A DNA stretch of 64,000 nucleotides from Acidobacteriota bacterium (GCA_019239425.1 JAFAZX010000018.1:1-64000); one strand, 5' to 3'; positions 33,589 through 42,209 are shown, counted from the stretch's first letter. Made by a program: numbers and translations. The notes: generated from the letters alone by a model not told the origin.

Positions 33589-34788
33589 ATGGAGACTTTA
33601 AAGACTGCAAGGCTTGAGGGGCAGGAACTCGTAGACCGCGCGCGCGAGCTGGCGCGCGAGAAGTTCGCGCCGCGCGCGGACGCATACGACCGCGCGGCCG
33701 CCTTCCCCGCCGAGGATTTCGAAGACCTCTTCGCCTCGGGGCTGCACGCGGCGGCCGTGCCGAAGGAGTACGGCGGTGCGGGCCTCGGCCCGCACCGCGG
33801 CAACGTCTACACGCTCTGGATGATGACGAAGGAGCTGGCGAAGGCCGACCTCTCCCTGGCGCGCTGCTGGGAGGGGCACGCCAACTCGCTCGTCATCCTC
33901 GACGGCATGGCCGACGGGCGGCAGAAGGCGCGCTGGTTCGAGGGCGTCGTCAGTCGCGGCGAGAAGTGGGTCGCGTGGAGCGGCGAGCCGCAGGCGCGCG
34001 CGCCGGGCGAGAAGGTGCGCTTCGGGACGACGCTCGAAAAGGTGGAGGGCGGCTACGTCGTCGAGGGCAACAAGGTCTTCTCGACGAGCGCGACGGGCGC
34101 GCAGTGGGCCATCCTCCTGACGAGCACGGCGGGCCCCGGCGGCGCGCGCCACAGCAGCGGCCCGGCGGAGGCGACGCTCATGATGGCCTGCGACCTCTCC
34201 GACCCTTCGATCACGACCGACGGCTCGTGGTGGGACCCCATCGGCATGCGCGCCACCGCGAGTCACCTCGTCAAGTTCGAACGCACCTTCATCCCCGACG
34301 AGAATCTGATCGGCTACCCCGGCCAGTACCTTCTCGAAGGCTGGCAGACCTGCTTCATCCCGCACTACGCGGCGACGTTCCTCGGCGCCGCCGAGGCCGC
34401 GTACGACTTCGCGCTCGAATACGTCATCACGCAGAACAAAGTCGAAGACCCGTACGTCCAGCACCACGTCGCGCAGATGTCGATCAACGTCGAGACGGCG
34501 CACCTCTGGCTGCGCCACGTCGCGCAGCTCTGGGAGGGCGACCGCCGCGCTGAGGCGCAGGTGGCGGGCAGCCGCGCGCGCCACGTCATCGAGCACCTGG
34601 CGGAGGAGACGGTCAAGCACTGCATCCGCGCCTGCGGCGCGCGCAGCCTGAACCGCCCGAGTCCGCTGGAGCGCATCTACCGCGACCTCTCTTTCTACGT
34701 GCGGCACGACAACGACGACCACATCCTCGCGACCATCGGCAAGTCACTTCTCGGTCAGTCCCACGACCCCTCGTTCTATAAGCCTTGA
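33589..34788 (+). CDS. Acyl-CoA dehydrogenase-like flavoprotein
   Basis: 399 residues, normal for the family. N-terminal helical domain, middle beta domain with WVAWSGEPQARAPGE and GYVVEGNKVFSTSATGAQWA, and a C-terminal helical bundle with VKHCIRACGARSLNRPSPLE before a DLSFYVRHDNDDHILATIGK region. The position of the catalytic base Glu is not obvious, and the middle-domain pattern is closer to flavin monooxygenase or desaturase members (DszC/SfnC-like) than to fatty-acid beta-oxidation enzymes. It follows the AroD-AroE fusion by 28 bases and precedes a transporter and an LLM flavin enzyme, which suggests use in a special metabolite pathway. Confidence 0.83.
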   Translation: METLKTARLEGQELVDRARELAREKFAPRADAYDRAAAFPAEDFEDLFASGLHAAAVPKEYGGAGLGPHRGNVYTLWMMTKELAKADLSLARCWEGHANSLVILDGMADGRQKARWFEGVVSRGEKWVAWSGEPQARAPGEKVRFGTTLEKVEGGYVVEGNKVFSTSATGAQWAILLTSTAGPGGARHSSGPAEATLMMACDLSDPSITTDGSWWDPIGMRATASHLVKFERTFIPDENLIGYPGQYLLEGWQTCFIPHYAATFLGAAEAAYDFALEYVITQNKVEDPYVQHHVAQMSINVETAHLWLRHVAQLWEGDRRAEAQVAGSRARHVIEHLAEETVKHCIRACGARSLNRPSPLERIYRDLSFYVRHDNDDHILATIGKSLLGQSHDPSFYKP

Positions 34789-34840
34789 GCGGACGAGCAT
34801 CCGGGAGTTTTGCAGACGCTCGGCCGTGGGGAGACTCAGG

Positions 34841-36334
34841 ATGTCTTACAAGCAGCGCGTCTACGGTCTCGGCATCTGGGGCCTCGGGCTCGGGTACTAC
34901 CTCTTCTACGCGCCTTACAGCGGCCTGACGAAAGCGCTGTCGGGCGGGCTCGTCCCGGGCGCGGGGGCCGTGCCCGGCGCGGTGCTTTTGCCCGCCTCTG
35001 TGATGGCGACCGTCGTCGGCATGTTCGGCTTCATCACGGCGGCCGGGTGGTGGAAGTACGCCGGCCGCAGAGAGTTCTTCGGCGTGCGCGTGCCCCTCCC
35101 GCGGCGTCTGACCTTCCTGTCGGGCGTCTGTTTGGCGACGATCATGGGGACGACGACCTTAGCCTTCACCTTCGGCGGGGCCTCCATCGTCTTCGTGCTG
35201 GTCTTGCTGCGCGGGGGCATCCTCATCATCGCCCCGGCGGTGGACGCCATCTTCAGAAGGCGCGTCCGCTGGTTCTCCTGGGCGGCCATGCTGGTAAGTC
35301 TCGCGGCCGTCCTCGTCGCGCTCGGCGACGCCTCGCACTACACGCTCGGCGCGGCGGCGGTGGCGGACGTGGCCGCGTACCTCGCCGCGTACTTCTTCAA
35401 GCTCCAGTTCATGACGAAGCTCTCGAAGACGGACGAGCGCGGGGCGACCTTGCGCTACTTCGTCGAAGAGCAGATGGTCGCCTCGCCGCTCCTGCTGCTG
35501 ACCTTGGGACTGCTGGCCGCGTTCGGGTCGGGCGGCGTGGCCGAAGGGTTCCGCCTGGGCTTCACCTCGTTCCTCTCAACCATGGCTGTCGTGCCGGCCG
35601 TCCTCGTCGGCCTCTCTTACGCCGGGCTCTGCGTCTGCACGACGCTCATCTTCCTCGACCGCCGCGAGAACACCTTCTGCGTCCCGATGCACTGCGGTTC
35701 GAGCATGCTGGCGGGCGTCACGGCCGCCTTCGCGCTGACCTTCCTTTTCGGACAGCCCGCGCCGAGCGCCGCGCAGCTCGCGAGCGCCGGCCTGCTCATC
35801 GTCGCGCTGACCTTCCTCTCGCCGCTCCACCACCGGGAGCTTTGGACGAACTGGCTCGCAAATCTATTCGGGCGCGCGCCTCGCCTGCCGCAAAGAGCGG
35901 AGCAGATGCCCGTCCTGCTGCTCTTCGTCTGTAGCGGCAACACCTGCCGCTCGCCGATGGCCGAGGCCATCGCCGGCGCCGAAGCATCCGCGCGGCCCGT
36001 GCGCGCTTCGAGCGCGGGGCTGTCGGTCAGGCCGGGCGCGCCGATGACGAACGAGGCGCGCGCGGCTCTGCAAGGACTCGGGGTCGGGGCCGGCGCGCAC
36101 GCCGCGCGCCAGCTCACGGCGGAGCTGGCCGAGCGCGCCGAGAGAATCTTCTGCATGACGAATGCGCACCGCTCGGCCGTCATCAAACTCGTGCCCTCGG
36201 CCACGCAGAAGACGCACTGCCTCGACCCGGCCGGCGACATCGAAGACCCGATGGGCCGCGGGGCCGAGGCGTACACGGCCTGTGCGTTGCGCCTGCGCGA
36301 CCTGATCCGCGTGCGCCTCGCGGAGTTCGGTTGA
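34841..36334 (+). CDS. EamA/DMT-like membrane protein fused to low-Mr protein tyrosine phosphatase
   Basis: 497 residues from the ATG at 34841 with GGGGAGACTCAGG upstream. Residues 1-350 hold about ten hydrophobic helices in a drug/metabolite-transporter-like arrangement (FLSGVCLATIMGTTTLAFTF, ILIIAPAVDAIFRR). From about residue 365 a low-molecular-weight phosphotyrosine phosphatase domain begins: LLLFVCSGNTCRSPMAEAI with the CX5R loop, and the general acid Asp in AGDIEDPMG, followed by a conserved YTACALRLRDLI helix. Such phosphatases act on arsenate or on tyrosine kinases of capsule export. A transporter fused to one is unusual. The phosphatase frame is intact and the linker short. Confidence 0.82.
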   Translation: MSYKQRVYGLGIWGLGLGYYLFYAPYSGLTKALSGGLVPGAGAVPGAVLLPASVMATVVGMFGFITAAGWWKYAGRREFFGVRVPLPRRLTFLSGVCLATIMGTTTLAFTFGGASIVFVLVLLRGGILIIAPAVDAIFRRRVRWFSWAAMLVSLAAVLVALGDASHYTLGAAAVADVAAYLAAYFFKLQFMTKLSKTDERGATLRYFVEEQMVASPLLLLTLGLLAAFGSGGVAEGFRLGFTSFLSTMAVVPAVLVGLSYAGLCVCTTLIFLDRRENTFCVPMHCGSSMLAGVTAAFALTFLFGQPAPSAAQLASAGLLIVALTFLSPLHHRELWTNWLANLFGRAPRLPQRAEQMPVLLLFVCSGNTCRSPMAEAIAGAEASARPVRASSAGLSVRPGAPMTNEARAALQGLGVGAGAHAARQLTAELAERAERIFCMTNAHRSAVIKLVPSATQKTHCLDPAGDIEDPMGRGAEAYTACALRLRDLIRVRLAEFG

Positions 36335-36343
36335 GGTTCTGAG

Positions 36344-37408
36344 ATGAAGCCCCTGAGGTTCCACTGGCGACTGCCGCCGGGCGGCGAGAGGCCGGACGTC
36401 CCGTTCCCGCCCGCCGACCCGCGGAAGATGTCGATGCCCGACGTGGAGGCGCGCGTCGAGTTCTGCCGCCTCGCCGAAGCGTGCGGCATCGACTCGGCCC
36501 TCACCATGTTCGGCTACAACGCGCCCGACCCCGTGCTGCTCGCCTCGGCGCTCGCGCTGCGCACCGAGCGGCTCACGTACATGATCGCCTGCCGGCCCGG
36601 ACTCACTTCGCCGACGCTCTTCGTCCAGCAGATAAACACCTTCTCGGCGCTGACGGGCGGGCGCGTCAGCCTCAACGTCGTGGCCGGCCACTCGCAGAAG
36701 GAGCAGGGTTTCTACGGCGACTTCCTCGCGCACGACGAGCGCTACGCGCGCGCCGAAGAGTTCCTGCACGTCGCGCACGCGCTCTGGCGCGAAGGCCGTT
36801 GCACGCTCGACGGCAGGTACTACAAGGTGGTTGACGCGCAGGTGGGCACGCCCTTCGTCTCGCCAGAGCGCGACTCGCCCGAAGTCTTCGTCGGCGGCAG
36901 CTCGCCGCAGGCGCAGAGGCTTGCCGTCAACTACGGCACCTGCTGGCTGCTCCTCGGCGACGCGCCCGAGCACATCCGCGCACAGGTCGGGCAGGCGCGC
37001 GCCGCCGGCATCGAAGTCGGGATGCGTTTCTCGATCATCCTGGGGCCGACGCGCGAGGAGGCCGTCCGCGCCGCGTACGAGATGGTGCGGGGCGCCGACA
37101 CGAGCTTCGTCGAGCAGCGCTTCGGGCGGGGCGGCGACTCCGTCTCGATGCGCGCTGTGCTCGAGCGGCCGCGCGGAGAGGGCGAGGCGTGGCTGACGCG
37201 ATACCTTTGGAAGGGGGCCGTCGCCTCGCACGGCGTCTCGGCCGTCGCGCTGGTCGGCGGCCCCGAAGACCTGGCCGCGGCCCTGCTCGAATATCGTGAC
37301 ATCGGGGTCAGCCAGTTCATCCTCTCGGGCTGGCCGAACGCGTCGGCGCTCGAAGACTTCAGCCGGGACGTTCTGCCGCTCGTGAGGGAAGGCGAGCGGC
37401 GGGGCTGA
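36344..37408 (+). CDS. LLM-class flavin-dependent oxidoreductase (alkanesulfonate monooxygenase-like)
   Basis: 354 residues, TIM-barrel flavin family (SsuD/luciferase-like). Visible marks are the N-terminal LRFHWRLPPGGER strand, the FMN region RPGLTSPTLFVQQINTFSAL, GRVSLNVVAGHSQKEQGFYG, and the phosphate-binding VFVGGSSPQAQRLA loop, with GVSQFILSGWPNASALEDF near the end. SsuD homologues use FMNH2 and oxygen to cleave C-S bonds; luciferase-like relatives in natural product clusters do other oxidations. No flavin reductase is nearby. It starts 9 bases after the transporter-phosphatase gene and its product is probably part of the same pathway as the two PhyH oxygenases downstream. Confidence 0.88.
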   Translation: MKPLRFHWRLPPGGERPDVPFPPADPRKMSMPDVEARVEFCRLAEACGIDSALTMFGYNAPDPVLLASALALRTERLTYMIACRPGLTSPTLFVQQINTFSALTGGRVSLNVVAGHSQKEQGFYGDFLAHDERYARAEEFLHVAHALWREGRCTLDGRYYKVVDAQVGTPFVSPERDSPEVFVGGSSPQAQRLAVNYGTCWLLLGDAPEHIRAQVGQARAAGIEVGMRFSIILGPTREEAVRAAYEMVRGADTSFVEQRFGRGGDSVSMRAVLERPRGEGEAWLTRYLWKGAVASHGVSAVALVGGPEDLAAALLEYRDIGVSQFILSGWPNASALEDFSRDVLPLVREGERRG

Positions 37409-37428
37409 GGCGGCGCGCGAGAAGCTTT

Positions 37429-39063
37429 ATGGGCGGCATCACACACTCGGTCGTCATCCCGACCTACAACCGCGCGAAGTACCTGACGGACGCGCTGCGC
37501 AGCGTCTTCGAGCAGGGCTGCGAAGGCGTGGAGGTCATCGTCGTCGACGACGGCTCGACGGACGGGACGCGCGAGGCGGTCTCGCAGTTCGGCGTGCGGT
37601 ACGTCTACCAGGAGAACCGGGGCACCTCGGCCGCCAAGAACCTCGGCATCAACCTCGCGCGCGGCGAGCTCGTCTCGTTCCTCGATTCAGACGACGTGTG
37701 GCTGCCGGGCAAGATGCGCCTCGAACGCGAGCTTTTCATGAAGCACCCGGAGGCGGACGCCGTCGTCACAGACCACAACTCCTGGGTCGAAGGTCGTCTC
37801 TTCCTCGAATCCGGTTTGTGCTCCATCGGCCTCGAAGTAGGCCGTGGGCCAAGGATGCTCCCGCGAGATTTGGACGACTGGGTCGAGGGCAAGCTCTTCG
37901 CCACTTGCTGCCTCACGATGCGGAGGCCGGCGCTGCTCGAACTCGGGCCGGAGTTCTTCGACGTCTCTTTGCAGTCGTTCGAGGACTGGGACTTCGAGGT
38001 CAGGATGTTGCGCCGCTGCCGCGTGCTCGTCGTCCCGCGCGTGCTGGCGAGCGTGCGGAGGTTCGACGACGGCACGCGCGTAGACCGTCCCTTCTCGGGT
38101 CGCCCGCCGACGCCCGGGCAGCGCCGCACCATCCTCGAGCGCCGCCGTGTGGTGCTCGACAAGGCTGTGCGGATGGGCGGCTGGACTCCGGGCGTCGCGG
38201 AGAAGTTGGAGGCGGCGCGCGGCGAGCTGGCCGCGGCGCTCGACGCGGGGCAGACGGGAGTGACGCTCTCGGCCGAAGAGGTCGCGCGCTACGAGCGCGA
38301 CGGCGCGGTCTTCCCCGTCCGCGTGCTCGACGAGGGCGAGGCCGCGCGCTGCCGCGCGGGCTTCGAGGAGTTGGAGTCGCGCGCGGGCGACGCGCGCGGC
38401 TACCTCGGCTGGACGCACCTCTTCTTCCGCTGGGCCTGCGACCTCGCGCTCAACCCTTCCATCCTCGACGCGGTCGAGCAGCTCATCGGCCGCGACATAC
38501 TCGTCTACGGCACGCTCATCCTCTGCAAGCACCCGCAAGGCCCTTCGCGCGTCCGCTGGCATCAGGACGGGACGCACTCGGGCCTGCACCTTTCGCCGAC
38601 GGTCACGGCCTGGGTCGCGCTCAGCGACAGCACGCCCGAGAACGGCTGCATGCGCGTCGTGCCCGGCTCTCATCGTTTGGGCCGCCTGCCGCACGCGCCG
38701 TCTTCGGCCACAGACAATCTTCTGAAGCGCAGCGACGAGGTGCAGGTCGAGATAGACGAAGCTTCGGCGCGCGACATCGTGCTGCGCGCGGGCGAGATGT
38801 CTCTGCACCATTACAGCATCGTCCACGGCTCGAACCCGAACCGCTCGGACGCGAAACGCATCGGCTTCATCATCCGCTACGTCACCCCGCAGTTCCCGCG
38901 GGCCGGCGCGCCGTTCGTGCGCGCGCGCGGGGCGGGCGACTGCGCGCACCTCGGGCCGCTGCGCGAGCCTTCTCTGGGAGAGTTCGAAGAGAGCTTCGAG
39001 GCGTGGGCGGCCTTCAGCCGCGAGTGGGAACAATCGCGCGGGGCGGGCGCGGAGAGTTCATGA
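37429..39063 (+). CDS. GT2 glycosyltransferase fused to PhyH (2-oxoglutarate) dioxygenase
   Basis: 544 residues. Residues 1-265 are a GT-A fold family 2 transferase: SVVIPTYNRAKYLTDALRSV, VIVVDDGSTDGT, and the DxD metal site in VSFLDSDDVWLPG. Residues about 280-520 are a phytanoyl-CoA dioxygenase-like domain: YERDGAVFPV start, iron-binding HxD in VRWHQDGTHSG, ENGCMRVVPGSHRLG, and the distal His in SIVHGSNPNRSD. The join is in frame without a stop, so one protein should carry both activities. A free-standing close relative of the dioxygenase follows (40015). It overlaps the next gene by 4 bases (ATGA). Confidence 0.9.
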   Translation: MGGITHSVVIPTYNRAKYLTDALRSVFEQGCEGVEVIVVDDGSTDGTREAVSQFGVRYVYQENRGTSAAKNLGINLARGELVSFLDSDDVWLPGKMRLERELFMKHPEADAVVTDHNSWVEGRLFLESGLCSIGLEVGRGPRMLPRDLDDWVEGKLFATCCLTMRRPALLELGPEFFDVSLQSFEDWDFEVRMLRRCRVLVVPRVLASVRRFDDGTRVDRPFSGRPPTPGQRRTILERRRVVLDKAVRMGGWTPGVAEKLEAARGELAAALDAGQTGVTLSAEEVARYERDGAVFPVRVLDEGEAARCRAGFEELESRAGDARGYLGWTHLFFRWACDLALNPSILDAVEQLIGRDILVYGTLILCKHPQGPSRVRWHQDGTHSGLHLSPTVTAWVALSDSTPENGCMRVVPGSHRLGRLPHAPSSATDNLLKRSDEVQVEIDEASARDIVLRAGEMSLHHYSIVHGSNPNRSDAKRIGFIIRYVTPQFPRAGAPFVRARGAGDCAHLGPLREPSLGEFEESFEAWAAFSREWEQSRGAGAESS

Positions 39064-40001
39064 AGATACTCGTCTGGTCGAGACACAGGTACCCGGCATA
39101 CGCCGACGAAGGCTGCGGCCTGCGCGCGATGGCGTTCCCCTCCAACTCCGGCCAGTTCGTCACCGACTGCCTCGTCAAAGGGCTGGCCGAGCTGGGCCAC
39201 GAAGTCTTCTACCTGCTCGACGGCGGGGCCGCGCGGCCTCTGCCCGAAGGCGTGACGCTCGTCGCGGAAGCTTCGCGTGAGGCGGAAGTCTTTCACAACG
39301 TCGAATCCGAGTCGAAGCCCTGGGTCAGGACGATTCACCTCGACGCGGGGCTGCTCGGGGTCGAACGCGCGGCGGCGCCGCCGAACTGGGTCTACGTCTC
39401 AAGGACGCTGGCCGCCTCCTACGGGAGCGAAAGGTTCGTGCTGAACGGCATCGACCCGGGCGTCTGCGTCTACTCCGAGTCGAAGGGCGACTACTTCCTC
39501 TTCGTCTCGAACATGGACAGGGCCGAGGGGAAGGGCTTGGGTCTCGCACTTTCACTTTGCGAGGAGCTTGGCTTCAGACTGGTCGTCGCGGGCGCGAGCC
39601 GCGACGCTTCCGTCATCGAGCGCGTCGCGGGGATGTGCCGCGCGGGCGGCGCCGAGTACGTCGGCGACGTGCGCGGCGCGCGCAAGGCCGAGCTGTTCGC
39701 GGGGGCGAGGGCGCTGCTCTTCCCGACGACTTTGAACGAGGCTTTCGGGCTCGTCGTCGCGGAGGCTTTGATGTCGGGCACGCCCGTCATCTGTAGCGAC
39801 AGCGGCGCGTGCCCGGAGGTCGTCTCGGAGGAGGTCGGCTTCGTCTGCCGCACCCGCGCGGAGTACGTCGAGGCCGCCGGACGCGTCGGCCGAATCTCGC
39901 CGCGCGCGTGCCGCGAGAAGGCTTTGAAGGAGTTCCACTACCTGCGGATGGCGGCCGACTACGTGAAGCAGTACGAGCTGGAACTCGCGGGCCGCGCTTG
40001 A
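39060..40001 (+). CDS. GT4 family glycosyltransferase
   Basis: 313 residues starting at the ATG that overlaps the fusion gene's stop. GT-B fold: N-terminal FPSNSGQFVTDCLVKGLAELG acceptor region and C-terminal VLNGIDPGVCV, ALLFPTTLNEAFGLVVAEAL with the retaining-GT4 E-x7-E type pattern, and GTPVICSDSGACPEVV. It transfers sugar from an NDP-sugar to an unknown acceptor, probably the same glycan or metabolite as the neighbouring GT2-PhyH protein. Confidence 0.88.
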   Translation: MKILVWSRHRYPAYADEGCGLRAMAFPSNSGQFVTDCLVKGLAELGHEVFYLLDGGAARPLPEGVTLVAEASREAEVFHNVESESKPWVRTIHLDAGLLGVERAAAPPNWVYVSRTLAASYGSERFVLNGIDPGVCVYSESKGDYFLFVSNMDRAEGKGLGLALSLCEELGFRLVVAGASRDASVIERVAGMCRAGGAEYVGDVRGARKAELFAGARALLFPTTLNEAFGLVVAEALMSGTPVICSDSGACPEVVSEEVGFVCRTRAEYVEAAGRVGRISPRACREKALKEFHYLRMAADYVKQYELELAGRA

Positions 40002-40014
40002 AGCGGAGGCAGTC

Positions 40015-40833
40015 ATGAGCAACTCCCTTTCCACAGAGCAGGCGGGCCGGTACGAGCGCGACGGCTACCTCGCGCCGCTCGACGCGCTCTCGCCCGCCGA
40101 GGTGGGCGCGGCGCGCGCCTCGCTCGCGGAGTTCGAGTCGCGGGTCGGGCCTTCCATTAACTACCTGCACTACCGCCAGCTCCACCTCTTCTTCCGCTGG
40201 GCGTACGACCTGGCCGTTCACCCTTCGGTGCTCGACGCGGTCGAGGGCATTCTCGGCCCGAACATCCTCGTCCATTCGAGCACGGTCTTCTACAAGCGCG
40301 GCCGCGACCAAAGCTACGTCTCCTGGCACCAGGACGGCTACTACTGGAACGTCAACGTCCCGCGCTCGGTCTCGGCGTGGATGGCCCTGAGCGAGAGCGG
40401 CCCCGCGAACGGCTGCATGCGCGTGATCCCCGGCTCGCACGCGCGCGGTCGCCTCCCGCACGCGCAGACCGCCGTCTCCGGCAACAACATGCTGGCGAGC
40501 GGGATGGAGGTCGCCTCGGGCGCGGAAGAGAGTCGCGCGGTGGACGTGTCGCTCGCGCCGGGCCAGATGTCTCTGCACCACATCTACCTCGTCCACGGCT
40601 CGCGCCCGAACCCGTCCGACACGGAGCGCGTCGGCTACGCCGTCCGCTACGTCGCCACGGAGGTGAAGCAGACGCTCCCGCACCACGCAGTCTTGCTCGC
40701 GCGCGGCCACGACGACTATGGCCATTACGAGCTACGGGGCGGCCCGCCCCTCGGGACGGCCGAAGAGAGTCACGCGGCGCACGCGGGGCTGCTGCGCTGG
40801 ATCGGCGAGATGCGCGAGCGGGAGGTCAGGTAG
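40015..40833 (+). CDS. PhyH (phytanoyl-CoA dioxygenase family) oxygenase
   Basis: 272 residues. Starts SLSTEQAGRYERDGYLAPLD, the usual PhyH entry; iron ligands are His and Asp in VSWHQDGYYWN and the distal His in YLVHGSRPNPSD, with the ANGCMRVIPGSHARG strand between. It is clearly related to the dioxygenase domain of the upstream fusion (HQDG, NGCMRV and HGS blocks shared), so the pair probably arose by duplication. Family members hydroxylate or halogenate small molecules and peptides; substrate not predictable from sequence. Confidence 0.9.
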   Translation: MSNSLSTEQAGRYERDGYLAPLDALSPAEVGAARASLAEFESRVGPSINYLHYRQLHLFFRWAYDLAVHPSVLDAVEGILGPNILVHSSTVFYKRGRDQSYVSWHQDGYYWNVNVPRSVSAWMALSESGPANGCMRVIPGSHARGRLPHAQTAVSGNNMLASGMEVASGAEESRAVDVSLAPGQMSLHHIYLVHGSRPNPSDTERVGYAVRYVATEVKQTLPHHAVLLARGHDDYGHYELRGGPPLGTAEESHAAHAGLLRWIGEMREREVR

Positions 40834-40842
40834 GAGGTGCGC

Positions 40843-41421
40843 GTGTCGAAGAAGAGGTTCCTCCTCATCGGCTCGGCCCCCTACATGCCGGAGTGGTGGG
40901 CGCGGCGGGGCCGCGCGCTCAGGGCCGAGGGCTACGTCCTGGCGGCCATCAACAACGCGTGGCGCGTGCCCGAAGAGGCGCCCGACATCTGGATTCACCC
41001 GAACGACTACTACGCGAAGTCGCCGAGGGAGATGCACCCGCCGGCCGCGGCCGTCGAGCGGATGTGGGAGGTCGGGGCCGACGTCTACCGCGACCGATAC
41101 GGCGCGCCGGTCACGTACAGCAGGCGCCACGGCGGGACGATGCTGCTCAACGCGCTGACGTGCCTGCTCAACATCTCGGTGACGGAGGGGGGCGGCGAGA
41201 TCGTCATCAGCGGCTGCGACCTAAACTACCCGGCCGCCGGGTCGCACTTCTACACGGGGGGCACGCCCGACCCCTTGCGCGCGGGCGTCGACTGGATTCG
41301 CGAAGACCTGCTCGACATACACGAGAGGCAGTTGCCGGCGCTGCGCCGCGCGGGCCACGTCCTCGACGTTTACAACGCCAGCCCGCTGCTCGAGTCGGTT
41401 CTGCCGTTCCCGAGGATTTAG
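40843..41421 (+). CDS. Rossmann-like protein, DUF115/GT42-like pattern
   Basis: 192 residues from the GTG at 40843, chosen because AGGAGG ends 6 bases upstream (an earlier in-frame GTG overlaps that site). The protein has FLLIGSAPYMPEWWARRGRA, a Rossmann start, then AINNAWRVPEEAPDIWIHPN, a GGTMLLNALTCLL helix and EIVISGCDLNYPAAGSHFYT. This order (glycine-rich start, xDxxIHxN, G-D/C-D motif) recalls DUF115/MptE-like proteins and GT42 sialyltransferases, which use nucleotide-linked substrates. The match is by pattern only. It closes the plus-strand cluster; a CCACAGAG palindrome follows. Confidence 0.6.
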   Translation: MSKKRFLLIGSAPYMPEWWARRGRALRAEGYVLAAINNAWRVPEEAPDIWIHPNDYYAKSPREMHPPAAAVERMWEVGADVYRDRYGAPVTYSRRHGGTMLLNALTCLLNISVTEGGGEIVISGCDLNYPAAGSHFYTGGTPDPLRAGVDWIREDLLDIHERQLPALRRAGHVLDVYNASPLLESVLPFPRI

Positions 41422-41452
41422 CGCGAGAGTTGAGTAGGAGCGGGAGAGCGGT

Positions 41453-41528
41453 TTAACCACAGAGACACAGAGGCACAGCTTGAAGAGGGATGACTCAACA
41501 AGCTGTGCCTCTGTGTCTCTGTGGTTAA
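41453..41528. repeat. CCACAGAG palindrome, copy 3
   Basis: Perfect 30-base arms (41453-41482 and 41499-41528), 16-base loop. The outer arm is the shared TTAACCACAGAGACACAGAG core. It lies between convergent genes ending at 41421 and 41544, and provides the only plausible transcription stop for the acidic peptide gene. Confidence 0.92.
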
Positions 41529-41543
41529 TTCTGAGACGGGACG

Positions 41544-41882
41544 TTACGGGGCTTCTTCGCCGCCGCCGCCGGGCGTGTCCTCGGCACCGCCGAGCGGACT
41601 CTCCTCGCCGCCGCCGCCGGGGGCCTCTTCGGCGTCGCCGACAGGGCCGCCGCCGGGGCTCTCTTCGCCGCCGCCGCCCGGGAGGTCTTCGCCGCCGCCG
41701 GCGGGCGTGTCTTCGGCAGACCCGCCCGGGGTGCTTTCGGCGTCGCCGTCGGGCTCCTCGGCACCGCCGGCGGGATTCTCTTCGCCGTCGCCGCCCGGAT
41801 ACTCTTCGCCGCCGCCGTACGTGGAGGCGTTAATCACCGCGACCGGGAAGAGGTTGCGGACTTCGGGGTTGGTGCTTAGCAT
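41544..41882 (-). CDS. Small acidic Gly/Glu/Pro repeat peptide, RiPP-precursor-like
   Basis: 112 residues with an excellent ribosome binding site (AAAGGAGT, 6 bases before the ATG). A short leader (MLSTNPEVRNLFPVAVINAS) is followed by about ten imperfect units of the form E-E/D-x-P-(x)-G-G-G, for example GEENPAGGAEEP, AEDTPAGGGEDLP and AEEAPGGGGEESP. There are no cysteines and almost no hydrophobic residues after residue 22. The repeat is coding, not noise: Glu/Pro/Gly order is kept across units. It could be a multi-core modified-peptide precursor, a disordered surface protein, or a metal-binding tail. Its neighbour across a divergent promoter region is a SelO-like kinase-fold protein. Confidence 0.75.
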   Translation of the reverse strand: MLSTNPEVRNLFPVAVINASTYGGGEEYPGGDGEENPAGGAEEPDGDAESTPGGSAEDTPAGGGEDLPGGGGEESPGGGPVGDAEEAPGGGGEESPLGGAEDTPGGGGEEAP

Positions 41883-41931
41883 CTTCTACTCCTTTGCGCC
41901 ATTCGTTGGTTAGAGAGAACGTTTAGATACC

Positions 41932-41964
41932 GGGCGCGGCGTCAGAGGTGACGACGCGGCGCCC
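41932..41964 (-). promoter_or_regulatory. Stem-loop in the leader of the acidic peptide gene
   Basis: 12-base arms (41932-41943 and 41953-41964) pair with one mismatch around a 9-base loop. The stem sits between the promoter at 42026-42055 and the start codon at 41882, so it would be transcribed in the leader and could attenuate, stabilise or terminate the peptide transcript. No riboswitch consensus recognised. Confidence 0.45.
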
Positions 41965-42025
41965 GCGACTCAGCGTTGCGGAGAAGGCCGCCGGTTGAAC
42001 TGAAGGCTTCGCCGAATGGGGAAGC

Positions 42026-42055
42026 AACTTAGTACCAACCGCCGCCCCTTGTCAA
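42026..42055 (-). promoter_or_regulatory. Sigma-70-type promoter of the acidic peptide gene
   Basis: On the minus strand: TTGACA (42055-42050), 18-base spacer, TAAGTT (42031-42026). Leader of about 140 bases to the ATG at 41882. Divergent from the SelO-like gene's promoter at 42093-42121. Confidence 0.6.
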
Positions 42056-42092
42056 CGAAAACCTTCCGCCGCGCCGCCGCTTCGACAAATTC

Positions 42093-42121
42093 TCGACGCC
42101 CGACGCCGTTGTTGTTACAAT
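42093..42121 (+). promoter_or_regulatory. Sigma-70-type promoter of the SelO-like gene
   Basis: TCGACG (42093-42098), 17-base spacer, TACAAT (42116-42121). The -10 matches 5 of 6 consensus positions; the -35 is weaker. Leader of about 85 bases. The 327-base gap 41883-42209 holds only the two promoters and the stem-loop described above. Confidence 0.5.
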
Positions 42122-42209
42122 CGCCGCGCACCAGAGAAGTCGGGACGTACACCTTTCAGCCAGCCTTACCCGCGCGCTCTCAGATAACACCGGCAGAGGT
42201 CTTAACGCG

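Noticed and set aside
41453-41882. Acidic repeat peptide as a slippage artefact of simple-sequence DNA
   Set aside because: The DNA repeats are imperfect while the residue order E-E/D-x-P-GGG is kept, and the gene has a strong start; kept as a real gene.
41521-41913. Pro/Ser-rich plus-strand frame of 130 codons opposite the acidic peptide gene
   Set aside because: It starts inside the CCACAGAG palindrome and has no ribosome binding site; the minus strand has AAAGGAGT and a coherent leader-repeat layout.
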